Notes under the pieces: model-generated
Told to the model about the DNA's origin: nothing
Databases searched by the model: none
The model's input: only the letters and a program-made list of their open reading frames with translations
Assembly (NCBI RefSeq): GCF_002100145.1
Contig: NZ_JXQD01000025.1
Coordinates: 716,166-780,165 of the forward strand
DNA from: Vibrio sp. qd031
GTDB taxonomy: Bacteria; Pseudomonadota; Gammaproteobacteria; Enterobacterales; Vibrionaceae
Direction: 5' to 3'
DNA: 64,000 nt
Shown: positions 28,185 to 37,063 of the stretch, piece after piece
How the letters are laid out: every line of letters begins with the position of its first letter
Position numbering within the stretch: position 1 is the stretch's first letter
Translations under genes and position numbers: made by a program

Positions 28185-29876
28185 CTAATAAGCAGTGCGC
28201 TTATAGCGGCGGTACACTGGCTGCCAAAAATGGTTGTCAATGGCCGTACGTATTGCGTCATCAGAGATCTTTAGCGCAACACCTTGTTCAATCGCTTTTT
28301 TGGCCACAGCAAACGCAATAGCCTTAGAGACAGTGTGAATTTCTTCTAGCGGTGGTAGCAGCGCGCCCTGGCCTTGTCGAGCGAGTGGAGAGCAGTTCGC
28401 AAGAGCGCGACTCGACTCCATGAGCATTTCGTCTGTGATCCGTGAGGATTCAACGGCCAAAACGCCCAAGCCAATACCAGGGAATATATAGCTGTTGTTA
28501 CACTGAGCAATTTCGAAGCGTTGACCTTTATAAACAACAGCTTCAAATGGACTACCAGTTGCGACTAACGCGTTTCCTTCTGTCCACTCAATTAGATCAG
28601 CAGGGGTCGCTTCAACGCGACTGGTAGGGTTAGACAGTGGAAAAATAATCGGTTGCGAGCAATGTTGATATAATGCTTTTATAATCTCTTCGCTGAATAG
28701 ACCTGGTGCACCGGATACACCTATCAGCACGGTTGGCTTGGCATTTGTGACCACTTCTAACAATCCATAACCGGCATCCTCAGACTGTTCCCAGTGTTCA
28801 GTATTGCTAAATGGTTGAGCAAGGTTTTTCTGGAAATCGAGAAGGTTGGGCATACCTTGTTGCAATAAGCCCCAACGATCAACCATGTAAACCTGACCGC
28901 GCGCTTTCTGTTCGTCTAAACCTTCGGCGACCATTTGTGCAACAATGGCTTCCGCTATACCACAACCTGCAGACCCCGCGCCAACAAATGTGATGCGTTG
29001 GTCACGAAGTTGTGAGCCTGCTGCTTTACAGGCTGCAATTAACGACCCAACAGTAACTGCAGCGGTACCTTGAATATCATCGTTAAAGCAGCAAACACGA
29101 TTCTTATACTTGTTCAGTAGTGGCATGGCATTTTTTTGGGCAAAGTCTTCAAACTGAACCAATGCCTCTGGCCAACGACGTTGCACAGCTTGCATAAAAT
29201 CGTCGACAAACTCGTCATAGTCGTGCCCGCTGATACGCTTATGGCGCCAGCCCATATACATTGGATCGGCAAGACGTTGCGGGTTGTTGGTACCCACATC
29301 TAAGACAATGGGTAGCGTATACGCTGGGCTGATACCACCACACGCGGTATACAGTGCAAGCTTACCTATGGGGATCCCCATACCACCAATGCCTTGGTCT
29401 CCCAATCCCAGAATACGCTCGCCATCGGTCACCACAATTACTTTCACATTTTGGTTGGCGGCATTATTAAGTAAGTCGTCAATCCGGTCGCGATTTGGGT
29501 AAGAGATAAATAGACCGCGACCACGGCGATAGATATTAGAGAAATTTTCACACGCCGCACCTACAGTCGGAGTGTAAATAATGGGCATCATTTCACTGAT
29601 ATGGTTTTGAACCAAACGATAAAATAGCGTCTCATTGGTGTCTTGTATGTTTCTTAAATAGATGTGTTTATCCATACTATTTTCAAAACTTTTATATTGC
29701 TGATATGCCCGCTCTACTTGCTCTTCGATGGTTTCGGTTGCTTCAGGGAGCAAGCCTTCAAGATTGAAGAAACTGCGTTCGTCGGCAGAAAAAGCGCTGC
29801 CTTTATTGAGTAAAGGAGTGCTTAACAGAGCGGATCCTGCAAAAGGGATGTATAACGGGCGTTTGTCGTTTTTCAT
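28185..29876 (-). CDS. maeA: NAD-dependent malic enzyme
   Basis: A 563-residue oxidative decarboxylase converting malate to pyruvate and CO2 with NAD+. The N-terminal malic domain has [25 protein letters not shown] and the catalytic lysine region [20 protein letters not shown]. The metal site lies in [14 protein letters not shown] and [15 protein letters not shown]. The Rossmann loop [14 protein letters not shown] follows. Length and motifs match E. coli MaeA (SfcA, 565) rather than the long NADP-type MaeB. DUF3392 and sanA follow closely. Confidence 0.97.
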   Translation of the reverse strand: MKNDKRPLYIPFAGSALLSTPLLNKGSAFSADERSFFNLEGLLPEATETIEEQVERAYQQYKSFENSMDKHIYLRNIQDTNETLFYRLVQNHISEMMPIIYTPTVGAACENFSNIYRRGRGLFISYPNRDRIDDLLNNAANQNVKVIVVTDGERILGLGDQGIGGMGIPIGKLALYTACGGISPAYTLPIVLDVGTNNPQRLADPMYMGWRHKRISGHDYDEFVDDFMQAVQRRWPEALVQFEDFAQKNAMPLLNKYKNRVCCFNDDIQGTAAVTVGSLIAACKAAGSQLRDQRITFVGAGSAGCGIAEAIVAQMVAEGLDEQKARGQVYMVDRWGLLQQGMPNLLDFQKNLAQPFSNTEHWEQSEDAGYGLLEVVTNAKPTVLIGVSGAPGLFSEEIIKALYQHCSQPIIFPLSNPTSRVEATPADLIEWTEGNALVATGSPFEAVVYKGQRFEIAQCNNSYIFPGIGLGVLAVESSRITDEMLMESSRALANCSPLARQGQGALLPPLEEIHTVSKAIAFAVAKKAIEQGVALKISDDAIRTAIDNHFWQPVYRRYKRTAY

Positions 29877-29976
29877 GGTCTAGGCAATCAGCAATTAGGT
29901 GTGCATAGTGTATTCATTTTTCACACTAAATTCAGTGATAAAATTCGTTAAACGGTAACTTTCTCTATTGGACAGC

Positions 29977-30012
29977 GCAAAAAGGCCAATCTAATGAAAG
30001 ATTGGCCTTTAA
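29977..30012 (-). terminator. Intrinsic terminator after purC
   Basis: Perfect 12-bp stem AAAGGCCAATCT / AGATTGGCCTTT. On the minus strand the U-tract follows (TTTTTGCG), 20 bases after the purC stop. Confidence 0.88.
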
Positions 30013-30031
30013 GTAGTAGAGCATTATAAGA

Positions 30032-31135
30032 TTAATCGACTAACTGGTAGTGCGTTCTTAATACATCGACAATTTCTTGCTTAGGATTTTGGCTGATATG
30101 CACAGGGGAGCCCGTAATTGTTTTAGCGATATCGGTGTACGTTTTAGACAGAGTCGTCATAGCGTCTAATGGCAATAGGTTGTCTGCTGCCAGGGCTTCT
30201 CTTTCCGCCATGCGATCTTTATTTAGCAAAATATCTGGATCTGGGAAATGATTAAGAAGAAACTGCCTAAATCCTTCTTTTGAATTTTCTACAATTTTCC
30301 CTTGCTGATAAGCGTTACTATCCCAGATGCGAGATGAATCTGGAGTGCCGACTTCATCCATGTAAATTAACTTGTCGTTGCCTGCAGCGTCTTTGACATA
30401 GCCAAATTCAAATTTGGTGTCGACAAAAATCTGATCCAGTGGAGCCAATGCCTCAGAAATGACATTAAAACCTTCTTTTAGCAGGGCCTCATACGCATCG
30501 ATGTCTTGAGCTTGTTTAAAATTAAACGCTGCAAAGTTATCAACGATATTTTGGCGAGTAATATTGACATCGTCGACTGCCGGAACACCAGGAATGCCCT
30601 CCAAAATGCCTTTTGTTGACGGGGTTAATAGGTATTCTGGGAGCTGAGAGTCTTTAGTAAGGCCTTCTGGTAGTGCTATGCCACAAAACTCTCTTTCACC
30701 ATTCTCATAGGCGCGCCACATAGAGCCAGTTATATAACTACGGCATATCGCTTCTATTTTTATAGGCGTGGCTTTTTGAACAATCCAAACGAGTGGGTGA
30801 GGGACATCAAGAATATGACTATCGGCAAGACCTTTTTGCTTAAACAAGTCGAACCAATGATTTGAAATTGCGTTTAGTGCAGCACCTTTACCAGGCACCC
30901 CTTTGAGCCCTTGCTCACCCTTCCAAATACAATCGAATGCAGATATGCGGTCGCTGATCACCATAATCGCTAACGGAGCGTCTGCTGGTACATCATAGCC
31001 TTTTTCTTGAATCAGTCGGCGACTGTCTTGTTCGGTTAACCAATAAACGGAGCGAACCTTACCGCTATGCACTGGTTTATCAGTACGAATAGGCAAGTCA
31101 TCGTTAACATCTAAAACTTGATCAGCTAAGTTCAT
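30032..31135 (-). CDS. purC: Phosphoribosylaminoimidazole-succinocarboxamide (SAICAR) synthase, long form
   Basis: A 367-residue enzyme of de novo purine synthesis that joins CAIR and aspartate. Motifs include [12 protein letters not shown] (ATP loop), [31 protein letters not shown], and [33 protein letters not shown]. At 367 residues it is longer than the 237-residue E. coli PurC and resembles the yeast Ade1-like form found in vibrios. A perfect palindromic PurR box lies 75 bases upstream, so purine repression is expected. Confidence 0.95.
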   Translation of the reverse strand: MNLADQVLDVNDDLPIRTDKPVHSGKVRSVYWLTEQDSRRLIQEKGYDVPADAPLAIMVISDRISAFDCIWKGEQGLKGVPGKGAALNAISNHWFDLFKQKGLADSHILDVPHPLVWIVQKATPIKIEAICRSYITGSMWRAYENGEREFCGIALPEGLTKDSQLPEYLLTPSTKGILEGIPGVPAVDDVNITRQNIVDNFAAFNFKQAQDIDAYEALLKEGFNVISEALAPLDQIFVDTKFEFGYVKDAAGNDKLIYMDEVGTPDSSRIWDSNAYQQGKIVENSKEGFRQFLLNHFPDPDILLNKDRMAEREALAADNLLPLDAMTTLSKTYTDIAKTITGSPVHISQNPKQEIVDVLRTHYQLVD

Positions 31136-31208
31136 TTTTTGGCGTTCCTTTAGGGTAATACGGCTTCAACGAGCGCATAATACCAAAAAACACCTCTTGA
31201 TCCAGCAA

Positions 31209-31228
31209 TAAAGCAAACGTTTGCTTTA
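31209..31228. promoter_or_regulatory. PurR operator upstream of purC
   Basis: TAAAGCAAACGTTTGCTTTA is a perfect 20-bp palindrome containing the PurR core GCAAACGTTTGC. It is 74 bases before the purC ATG. Confidence 0.85.
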
Positions 31229-31248
31229 AGTGCTTATTACGAAGCCTA

Positions 31249-31671
31249 TTAATGCAGTTGCTGCGCGCGACTCACATCAACAAAATGCAATGCACAGTGA
31301 TTGTCTTTAGCGAGCTGCGTTAGCTGTTGTTGAGAAATTGAATCGATAGCGCTTGTTGCCACGATAGCGGACGCATTTCCAGACAAAATACCGTCCATAA
31401 TCACTTTTATCTGCTCACTATGGGCAGAGTTTTTGAGATACACCACTTTGCTGCAGTCAACATTACGTTGGCTTAGCCATTTGAAGTCAGGCTTTGGGCA
31501 TTGGCCAGTAAATAGAATCCACTTATTTTTACGTGAGGCTAGGGCAAGTTGGCTAGCGATGGTATCTGCTGAGCGCTGCGACTTGACCGGTGGAGAGGCA
31601 ATAAAAGAGTTACGCGGATTAACCGAAACGGAAAAAGTGTTTTCTGTGACTGATGATTGTGTGTAACTCAT
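31249..31671 (-). CDS. sulA: SulA-like SOS cell-division inhibitor
   Basis: A 140-residue SulA family protein; SulA binds FtsZ and blocks division during DNA damage. The central KNKWILFTGQCPKPDFKWL and the following LKNSAHSEQIKVIMDGILSGNASAIVA match the SulA/RecA-like fold. It is shorter than E. coli SulA (169) and the C-terminal Lon-targeting tail (..YH in E. coli) is QQLH here. A LexA box 20 bases upstream of the ATG supports SOS control. Confidence 0.88.
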   Translation of the reverse strand: MSYTQSSVTENTFSVSVNPRNSFIASPPVKSQRSADTIASQLALASRKNKWILFTGQCPKPDFKWLSQRNVDCSKVVYLKNSAHSEQIKVIMDGILSGNASAIVATSAIDSISQQQLTQLAKDNHCALHFVDVSRAQQLH

Positions 31672-31690
31672 AATACTGTCCCCATGTACA

Positions 31691-31710
31691 TACTGTATGA
31701 ATCAACAGTA
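31691..31710. promoter_or_regulatory. LexA (SOS) box of sulA
   Basis: TACTGTATGAATCAACAGTA has the CTG-N10-CAG core and the TACTG/CAGTA ends of the gammaproteobacterial LexA operator. It sits 20 bases upstream of the sulA start. Confidence 0.85.
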
Positions 31711-31821
31711 ATTCGAGTGTGCTTGTTTTGCAAGCTTTTTTTGCGGCATTTTTAAGCTGTTATGACATGGTGCTTGTTTTTGATGATTCAGAGCGCTAGC
31801 TAAGTGAAAAGTTATAGGCAC

Positions 31822-31847
31822 AAAAAAGCCCCCAAAATAGGGGGCTT
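31822..31847 (-). terminator. Intrinsic terminator of the small CxxC gene
   Basis: Stem AAGCCCCC / GGGGGCTT with a U-tract on the minus strand (TTTTTTGTG). Confidence 0.82.
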
Positions 31848-31865
31848 AGAAAGAAGAGATGTTTA

Positions 31866-32054
31866 TTAGGCTACTTGTAGCTGAAGAGATATTTTCTGTA
31901 ACCGTTTTTCATCAGAGTTAAACATGCGGATATCAAATTCTGCGTAAGGTAGGCAGCCATCGCATGAGTGATAGCGTTTGCCATCAGAATACTTAAGTGG
32001 GTTGACCGGTAGAAACTCTTTACACCAGTCACAATTTTGTCTTTCCTTTTGCAT
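31866..32054 (-). CDS. Small CxxC zinc-ribbon-like protein
   Basis: A 62-residue protein with two CxxC pairs, NCDWCKEF near residue 8 and SCDGCLPY near residue 31, spaced like a mini zinc ribbon. The rest is polar with a helical C-terminus (RLQKISLQLQV). ATG 32054 is chosen because GAGG precedes it and the zinc-ribbon reading starts here. I do not recognise the family. Its own terminator follows. It sits between the two SOS-box genes, but I see no LexA box of its own. Confidence 0.65.
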   Translation of the reverse strand: MQKERQNCDWCKEFLPVNPLKYSDGKRYHSCDGCLPYAEFDIRMFNSDEKRLQKISLQLQVA

Positions 32055-32145
32055 ACAGCCTCGACTAACTTGAAAACCAGTGAAGCATAACACAGCTTTT
32101 ACATTTGTTACAGTGCTGTTAATGGGTGGTGATTACTCGTTACAA

Positions 32146-32838
32146 TTAAGACCCATTACCAAGCCTTTTACGAGCTTGTTCACCTTGTACACCTCGGCTT
32201 ACCGATACAGTACGTCCTTTTTTGAGTCCCTTTTCATAATCTTCAGTGATGTTTTTCATTGCTTCATATAACTGTTTTTTGAACGTCTCTCTATCGATAT
32301 TTTTAAACTCTTTATCAATGTAGTTGTTGATCTTGTTTTGAGAGTCGTCATCAGGCGCGATAACAGGGAGTTTTTCTAACGCGCCTTCAATCCAGCCAGA
32401 TAAAAATGAATTCACTCGTTTAGTGACTTCTGCATTACTGGTACCAGTACCCTGGAAACCATTGCGGAATTGTCCAGTCTGCTGATTCATTTCGCGATAA
32501 ACGATATCAAAAGCAAACGCGGCAAAAATGGCGCGGTCAGCTTCACCAATAAATTCAACGCGTTTTAGGCCTTTATGGTTGACCAGAACGGCTTCAACGC
32601 CAAATCGAGTATTGATTCCACGGATAATGCGCAATATGGACTCGCCGACTGAAGCGGGCAGCAAATGGGACGATTGCGTTTTTCCCATCTTAATAAACTC
32701 AATGTCGTCCTTATCGAGACCATATTTGAGCATTAAGCTATGCGCCATCTTAATTGCATTGGCGGCTTCGTTAACGTTGGCCGAATTACCTAACTCTAGG
32801 CACTTGGCAATTTTCTTCAACGCGCGTCGCTTGTCCAT
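32146..32838 (-). CDS. DUF2786 protein under SOS control
   Basis: A 230-residue soluble protein. The N-terminal 40 residues (KRRALKKIAKCLELGNSANVNEAANAIKMAHSLM) are the signature of DUF2786. That family occurs in phage and bacterial genomes and its function is unknown to me. The remainder is helical, with a basic C-terminus (KKGRTVSVSRGVQGEQARKRL) that could contact nucleic acid. ATG 32838 is preferred, with AGAGGAT before it; an upstream ATG lacks this. A perfect LexA box lies 100 bases upstream, so the gene should be DNA-damage inducible. Confidence 0.8.
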   Translation of the reverse strand: MDKRRALKKIAKCLELGNSANVNEAANAIKMAHSLMLKYGLDKDDIEFIKMGKTQSSHLLPASVGESILRIIRGINTRFGVEAVLVNHKGLKRVEFIGEADRAIFAAFAFDIVYREMNQQTGQFRNGFQGTGTSNAEVTKRVNSFLSGWIEGALEKLPVIAPDDDSQNKINNYIDKEFKNIDRETFKKQLYEAMKNITEDYEKGLKKGRTVSVSRGVQGEQARKRLGNGS

Positions 32839-32939
32839 ACTTATCCTCTTAATTTTAAGGGGGCATATGTTACCAAATTTCCTTGTGATCAATCAAAAAA
32901 AGCTTTGGATAATTACGGAGAAATGACCACTTCCCGCAT

Positions 32940-32959
32940 AACTGTATGTATATACAGTT
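32940..32959. promoter_or_regulatory. LexA (SOS) box of the DUF2786 gene
   Basis: AACTGTATGTATATACAGTT has the CTG-N10-CAG core and an AT-rich centre, close to the ideal LexA operator. On the minus strand a possible TTGTAC / TATATA promoter with a 17-base spacer overlaps it. The neighbouring upstream gene has its own terminator, so the box should control the DUF2786 gene. Confidence 0.85.
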
Positions 32960-33040
32960 ATGCGAGTGCTTGTACAAAAGTGTCGGTGAATTGGGCAATA
33001 ATGGATGTTACGGCAGATAAATGCGTACTGTTTGGAAACA

Positions 33041-33064
33041 AAAAAGGCCGCTTATGCGGCCTTT
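33041..33064 (-). terminator. Intrinsic terminator of DUF3334 gene
   Basis: Stem AAAGGCCGC / GCGGCCTTT with loop TTAT, followed by a U-tract on the minus strand. Confidence 0.87.
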
Positions 33065-33079
33065 AAAACGGGTTTGTAA

Positions 33080-33757
33080 CTATATACCAAGCGAATCAAG
33101 AAGGTCGTCAGTGACTGCGTCGCTAACACTTTCGTTTTTGGTGTTTTTGCTTCGATTCTGTTCTTGGTCGAGAATATCATCTGGGTCCGTATCACCCTCA
33201 ATTTCAAACTCTTCAAGTTGAATAAACTCGGTTTTATCCATAGCAAGTTCGAGGTAGAAGATGTTGTTTTGCTCGGTGGTAAAGGTAACACGTCGAGCTT
33301 GTGGGCGGTCTAGATTGGTATCAACCGACAACAACACTTGCTTATTGATCGACAGCATTTTTGGTTGATTCTGCGTGATATTGGTTTGCAACTCTTTACG
33401 TATCTTGTTTGTAAAATTACCCACTAACTGGTTCATAAGTTCGCCGAGTACATCGCCAACTTCATCAGAGGTATGCAAAATAGCAAGTTCTTCTTCCGGC
33501 ATCCCCATATTGCGCATGTAATTGGTATAGATTTCTAGGGCCGCTTGCGAGGTAAAGTTAATCACTACCAGGCCAGAAAACCCACCGTCGAACAAAACAA
33601 AACAGCCAAAATCTGGTTTGAGACTCGTCTTGTTAATTTTTTGCACCATCGCCGAATAGTTTACCATCGAACTGGTGGCTGAAGTGAGTACCTGTGATAC
33701 TGACTGACAGAGTTTGAGTAAAATATCCTCTGTCGTCACAACTTTATTCTTGCGCAT
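33080..33757 (-). CDS. DUF3334 protein, CheX/CheC-like fold
   Basis: A 225-residue cytoplasmic protein of the DUF3334 family. The segment DEVGDVLGELMNQLVGNFTNKIRKEL resembles the CheC/CheX/FliY signature helix (E..N motif), the phosphatase site that removes phosphate from CheY. The C-terminus is an acidic, disordered tail (EIEGDTDPDDILDQEQNRS). A role in response-regulator dephosphorylation is possible but not shown; no chemotaxis gene is nearby. Confidence 0.8.
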   Translation of the reverse strand: MRKNKVVTTEDILLKLCQSVSQVLTSATSSMVNYSAMVQKINKTSLKPDFGCFVLFDGGFSGLVVINFTSQAALEIYTNYMRNMGMPEEELAILHTSDEVGDVLGELMNQLVGNFTNKIRKELQTNITQNQPKMLSINKQVLLSVDTNLDRPQARRVTFTTEQNNIFYLELAMDKTEFIQLEEFEIEGDTDPDDILDQEQNRSKNTKNESVSDAVTDDLLDSLGI

Positions 33758-33961
33758 TTAAATCGTCCTTATTTAGTACCCCTAGGGTATACCGTACATG
33801 GTATTTTATATTTCAGAGATGACAAGTGTTTTTTAACCGCTAATTGTTGAGAATGCGTGTTGAACTAAAAAACAGATAAGGTAAAGTGATTCAATACACC
33901 CATTTGAATGTTTATGCGGTTACATTCACTGTTCCCGCACAGAACAAAGGCAAGGAACGCA

Positions 33962-36900
33962 ATGATACCAAGACTCGATACTCAAGCTTCTATCGATTCT
34001 AGCACTCTAGATTATTTGTCTCAGTTAGAGCAGCAAGGCTTTACCGGTGATATCGAAAAAAGTTACTCCAGTAGGTTGGCTGTCTCAACTGATAACAGTG
34101 TTTATCAGCAGCTGCCGAGCGCGGTGTTGTTACCCCGTACGACAGACGACATCTCTTTAATCACTCGTCTTGCCAACACCACACCATTTAGCAATATCCG
34201 CTTTAGCGCACGAGGTGGTGGTACAGGAACCAACGGGCAATCGCTAACACCGGGCATTATTGTTGACTTGTCTCGACATATGAACAAAGTTCTCGAGATC
34301 AACACCGAAGAGGGTTGGGTTCGCGTACAAACAGGCGTTATTAAAGACCAGTTGAATGATGCCGTGCGAGACGCCGGATTCTTTTTCTCGCCCGATTTAT
34401 CGACCAGTAACCGTGCCACCATCGGTGGGATGATCAATACCGATGCATCGGGGCAGGGGTCACTAAAGTATGGCAAGACGTCTGATCATGTTTTATCACT
34501 TCAGGCCGTTTTTGCTGATGGCTCCATATTTGAAACAGATGGTTCTCAAGGTCTGCCTAAAGCCGACTCTTTTGCAGAGCAGGCGGTTACCGTTTCTGAG
34601 TCGGTCTGCCGTGAGAACCGCGAGTTAATCATCGACAAATTTCCCGATCTAAACCGATTTTTAACCGGATATGATCTAAAGAATTCATTGACGGATACGG
34701 GCAAGTTCGATTTTACCCGCATTTTGTGTGGCGCCGAAGGCTCGCTAGCAATATTGACGGAGGCAACACTCAATTTAACGCCTATTCCCAAAAAGCGTGT
34801 ACTGATTAATATCAAATACGACAGCTTTGATTCTGCGTTGCGTCATGCTCCTTTTATGGTCGAGGCTAAGGCACTGTCGGTTGAGACCATTGATTCAAAA
34901 GTCCTTAACCTCGCCAAACAAGATATCGTTTGGAATACAGTAAGTCAGTTAATCACCGATGTTCCCAATGCCGACATGAAGGGCATTAACATGGTCGAAT
35001 TTGCGGGTGAATCTAGTGATGAGGTTGATGCTGACGTTGCGCGTTTGCTATCGCAACTCGACATCAAATTAAAGCAAGGAACAGATAGTATTATCGGCTA
35101 CCAAGTATGTGACAGTGTCACAGATATCGGTAAGATCTATGGAATGCGTAAAAAAGCGGTTGGGCTGTTAGGGGCAACTAAAGGCGCAGCAAAACCTGTT
35201 GCGTTTGCAGAAGACACCTGTGTACCACCAGAAAATCTAGCCGACTTCATTTCCGAGTTCAGGCAGCTTCTCGATAGCCACAATTTGTATTACGGAATGT
35301 TTGGTCATGTGGATGCGGGTGTGCTTCATGTGCGTCCTGCATTAGATATGTGCGACCCTGCTCAAGAAGCGCTGATGCACCGTTTATCGGACGAGGTGGT
35401 TAAGCTTGTGTCGAAATACGGTGGCCTAATGTGGGGCGAGCACGGTAAAGGATATCGTTCAGAATACGGTCCGGAGTTTTTTGGTGAACAATTATTTGAA
35501 CAACTTCGGCGCGTAAAGTCTGCGTTCGACCCACTTAATAAAATGAATCCTGGCAAAATTTGCACGCCACTTGATAGCAGCGATAGTTTAGTCAAAGTGA
35601 GCGACAACAAAAGGGGTTACTTTGACCGACAGATTCCAATCAATGTACGAGACAGTTTTCACCAAGCGTTAGAGTGCAATGGTAATGGGTTGTGTTTTAA
35701 CTATGATACGTCATCGCCCATGTGCCCTTCGATGAAAGTAACCTATGACCGTAGACACTCTCCAAAAGGACGAGCAGGTCTTGTTAGGGAATGGCTCAGA
35801 CAACTCAATGAACAAGGCATCGATATTCTTGATCTAGAGAAGCAAACCCTTGATCGTACAACGTCGGTTAAAACGCTCATAGATAGAGTTAGGCACAGTT
35901 TGAACAAGCGACACCACAACGACTTTTCTCATGAAGTCTACGAGGCAATGAACGGTTGTCTTGCGTGTAAAGCTTGTGCAAGCCAATGCCCAATCAAAGT
36001 GGATGTGCCTAGTTTTCGGTCTCGGTTCTTAAATCTTTACCACTCACGCTACCAGCGACCGGCCAAAGACTACCTAGTGGCCAATATTGAACACTTACTG
36101 CCGCTTATGGCTACCTTGCCTAAAGTTGTAAACGGTGTGCTGTCTAGTCGTTGGGTGAATCAGTTAATCAAATCCACGGTCGGTTATGTCGATACTCCGC
36201 ACTTGACCTATCCGACGCTTGCTACCCGGTTGTCCATGCTACCGTTACCTGAGTTTAACTTGGCACAGTTGGCTAAATTAAGTCAGCAGCAAAAAGACAA
36301 ACACGTGTTGATCGTACAGGATCCATTTACCAGTTATTACGACGGGCAAGTCGTTGAGGCGTTTGTTGAGCTGGCCATTAAACTAGGAATCACTCCCGTA
36401 GTGCTGCCATTTAAACCCAATGGTAAAGCACAACACATTAAAGGATTCTTAAAGCAATTTAGTAAAACCGCTCGTTCTACTGGAGAGTTTTTAGCTGAAG
36501 TTGCTGAGGTTGGCATTCCTATGGTAGGTGTTGACCCAGCGCTGGTACTTTGTTACCGCGATGAATATTCTGAGATAGAACATTCCAACCATGAAAGCTT
36601 TGATGTGCTAACCGCGCACGAGTGGCTATTGCCTCGTTTAGAGTCAGGGCTGATTGATGCCCCTCAAGTTGAAGGATGTAAGCAACCTTGGTATTTGTTA
36701 GCACATTGCACAGAGAAGACGATGTTGCCAAACGCAGAGAAAGAGTGGGGCACTATCTTCAAGCACTTCAATGCTTGTTTTAAAGCGATACCCGTTGGGT
36801 GTTGTGGCATGGCGGGAACCTTTGGCCATGAGCAAGATAAACTAGGGATGTCGAAAGACATTTTTGCACTCAGTTGGGGGCCGACAATAGAAAAACATGA

Positions 36901-37006
36901 CTCAGACCGGATCATGGCAACAGGCTATTCATGTCGAAGCCAAGCAAAACGATTTTCAGACGTCAAGCCATTACACCCAGTTGAAGTACTTAACTCCCTA
37001 AGTTAA
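33962..37006 (+). CDS. ydiJ: YdiJ-like FAD/Fe-S D-2-hydroxyacid dehydrogenase
   Basis: A 1014-residue FAD-linked oxidoreductase of the E. coli YdiJ type (1018 aa), which oxidises D-2-hydroxyglutarate; a D-lactate-type substrate is also possible. The N-terminal FAD_binding_4 domain shows SARGGGTGTNGQSLTPG. A ferredoxin-like cluster with CLACKACASQCPIKVDVP lies near residue 660. A C-terminal CCG-type domain has PVGCCGMAGTFGHEQ. I chose ATG 33962 (MIPRLDTQ), with AAGGA upstream; an earlier ATG would add 18 non-conserved residues. A terminator follows. Confidence 0.93.
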   Translation: MIPRLDTQASIDSSTLDYLSQLEQQGFTGDIEKSYSSRLAVSTDNSVYQQLPSAVLLPRTTDDISLITRLANTTPFSNIRFSARGGGTGTNGQSLTPGIIVDLSRHMNKVLEINTEEGWVRVQTGVIKDQLNDAVRDAGFFFSPDLSTSNRATIGGMINTDASGQGSLKYGKTSDHVLSLQAVFADGSIFETDGSQGLPKADSFAEQAVTVSESVCRENRELIIDKFPDLNRFLTGYDLKNSLTDTGKFDFTRILCGAEGSLAILTEATLNLTPIPKKRVLINIKYDSFDSALRHAPFMVEAKALSVETIDSKVLNLAKQDIVWNTVSQLITDVPNADMKGINMVEFAGESSDEVDADVARLLSQLDIKLKQGTDSIIGYQVCDSVTDIGKIYGMRKKAVGLLGATKGAAKPVAFAEDTCVPPENLADFISEFRQLLDSHNLYYGMFGHVDAGVLHVRPALDMCDPAQEALMHRLSDEVVKLVSKYGGLMWGEHGKGYRSEYGPEFFGEQLFEQLRRVKSAFDPLNKMNPGKICTPLDSSDSLVKVSDNKRGYFDRQIPINVRDSFHQALECNGNGLCFNYDTSSPMCPSMKVTYDRRHSPKGRAGLVREWLRQLNEQGIDILDLEKQTLDRTTSVKTLIDRVRHSLNKRHHNDFSHEVYEAMNGCLACKACASQCPIKVDVPSFRSRFLNLYHSRYQRPAKDYLVANIEHLLPLMATLPKVVNGVLSSRWVNQLIKSTVGYVDTPHLTYPTLATRLSMLPLPEFNLAQLAKLSQQQKDKHVLIVQDPFTSYYDGQVVEAFVELAIKLGITPVVLPFKPNGKAQHIKGFLKQFSKTARSTGEFLAEVAEVGIPMVGVDPALVLCYRDEYSEIEHSNHESFDVLTAHEWLLPRLESGLIDAPQVEGCKQPWYLLAHCTEKTMLPNAEKEWGTIFKHFNACFKAIPVGCCGMAGTFGHEQDKLGMSKDIFALSWGPTIEKHDSDRIMATGYSCRSQAKRFSDVKPLHPVEVLNSLS

Positions 37007-37015
37007 GACACAAAT

Positions 37016-37042
37016 AAGCCAACGTTAGCGTTGGCTTTTTTT
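37016..37042 (+). terminator. Intrinsic terminator after ydiJ
   Basis: Stem AAGCCAACG / CGTTGGCTT with a TTAG loop and a long T run, between ydiJ and the convergent DUF3581 gene. Confidence 0.87.
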
Positions 37043-37063
37043 ATCCCGTAGCGTAACGATTCG

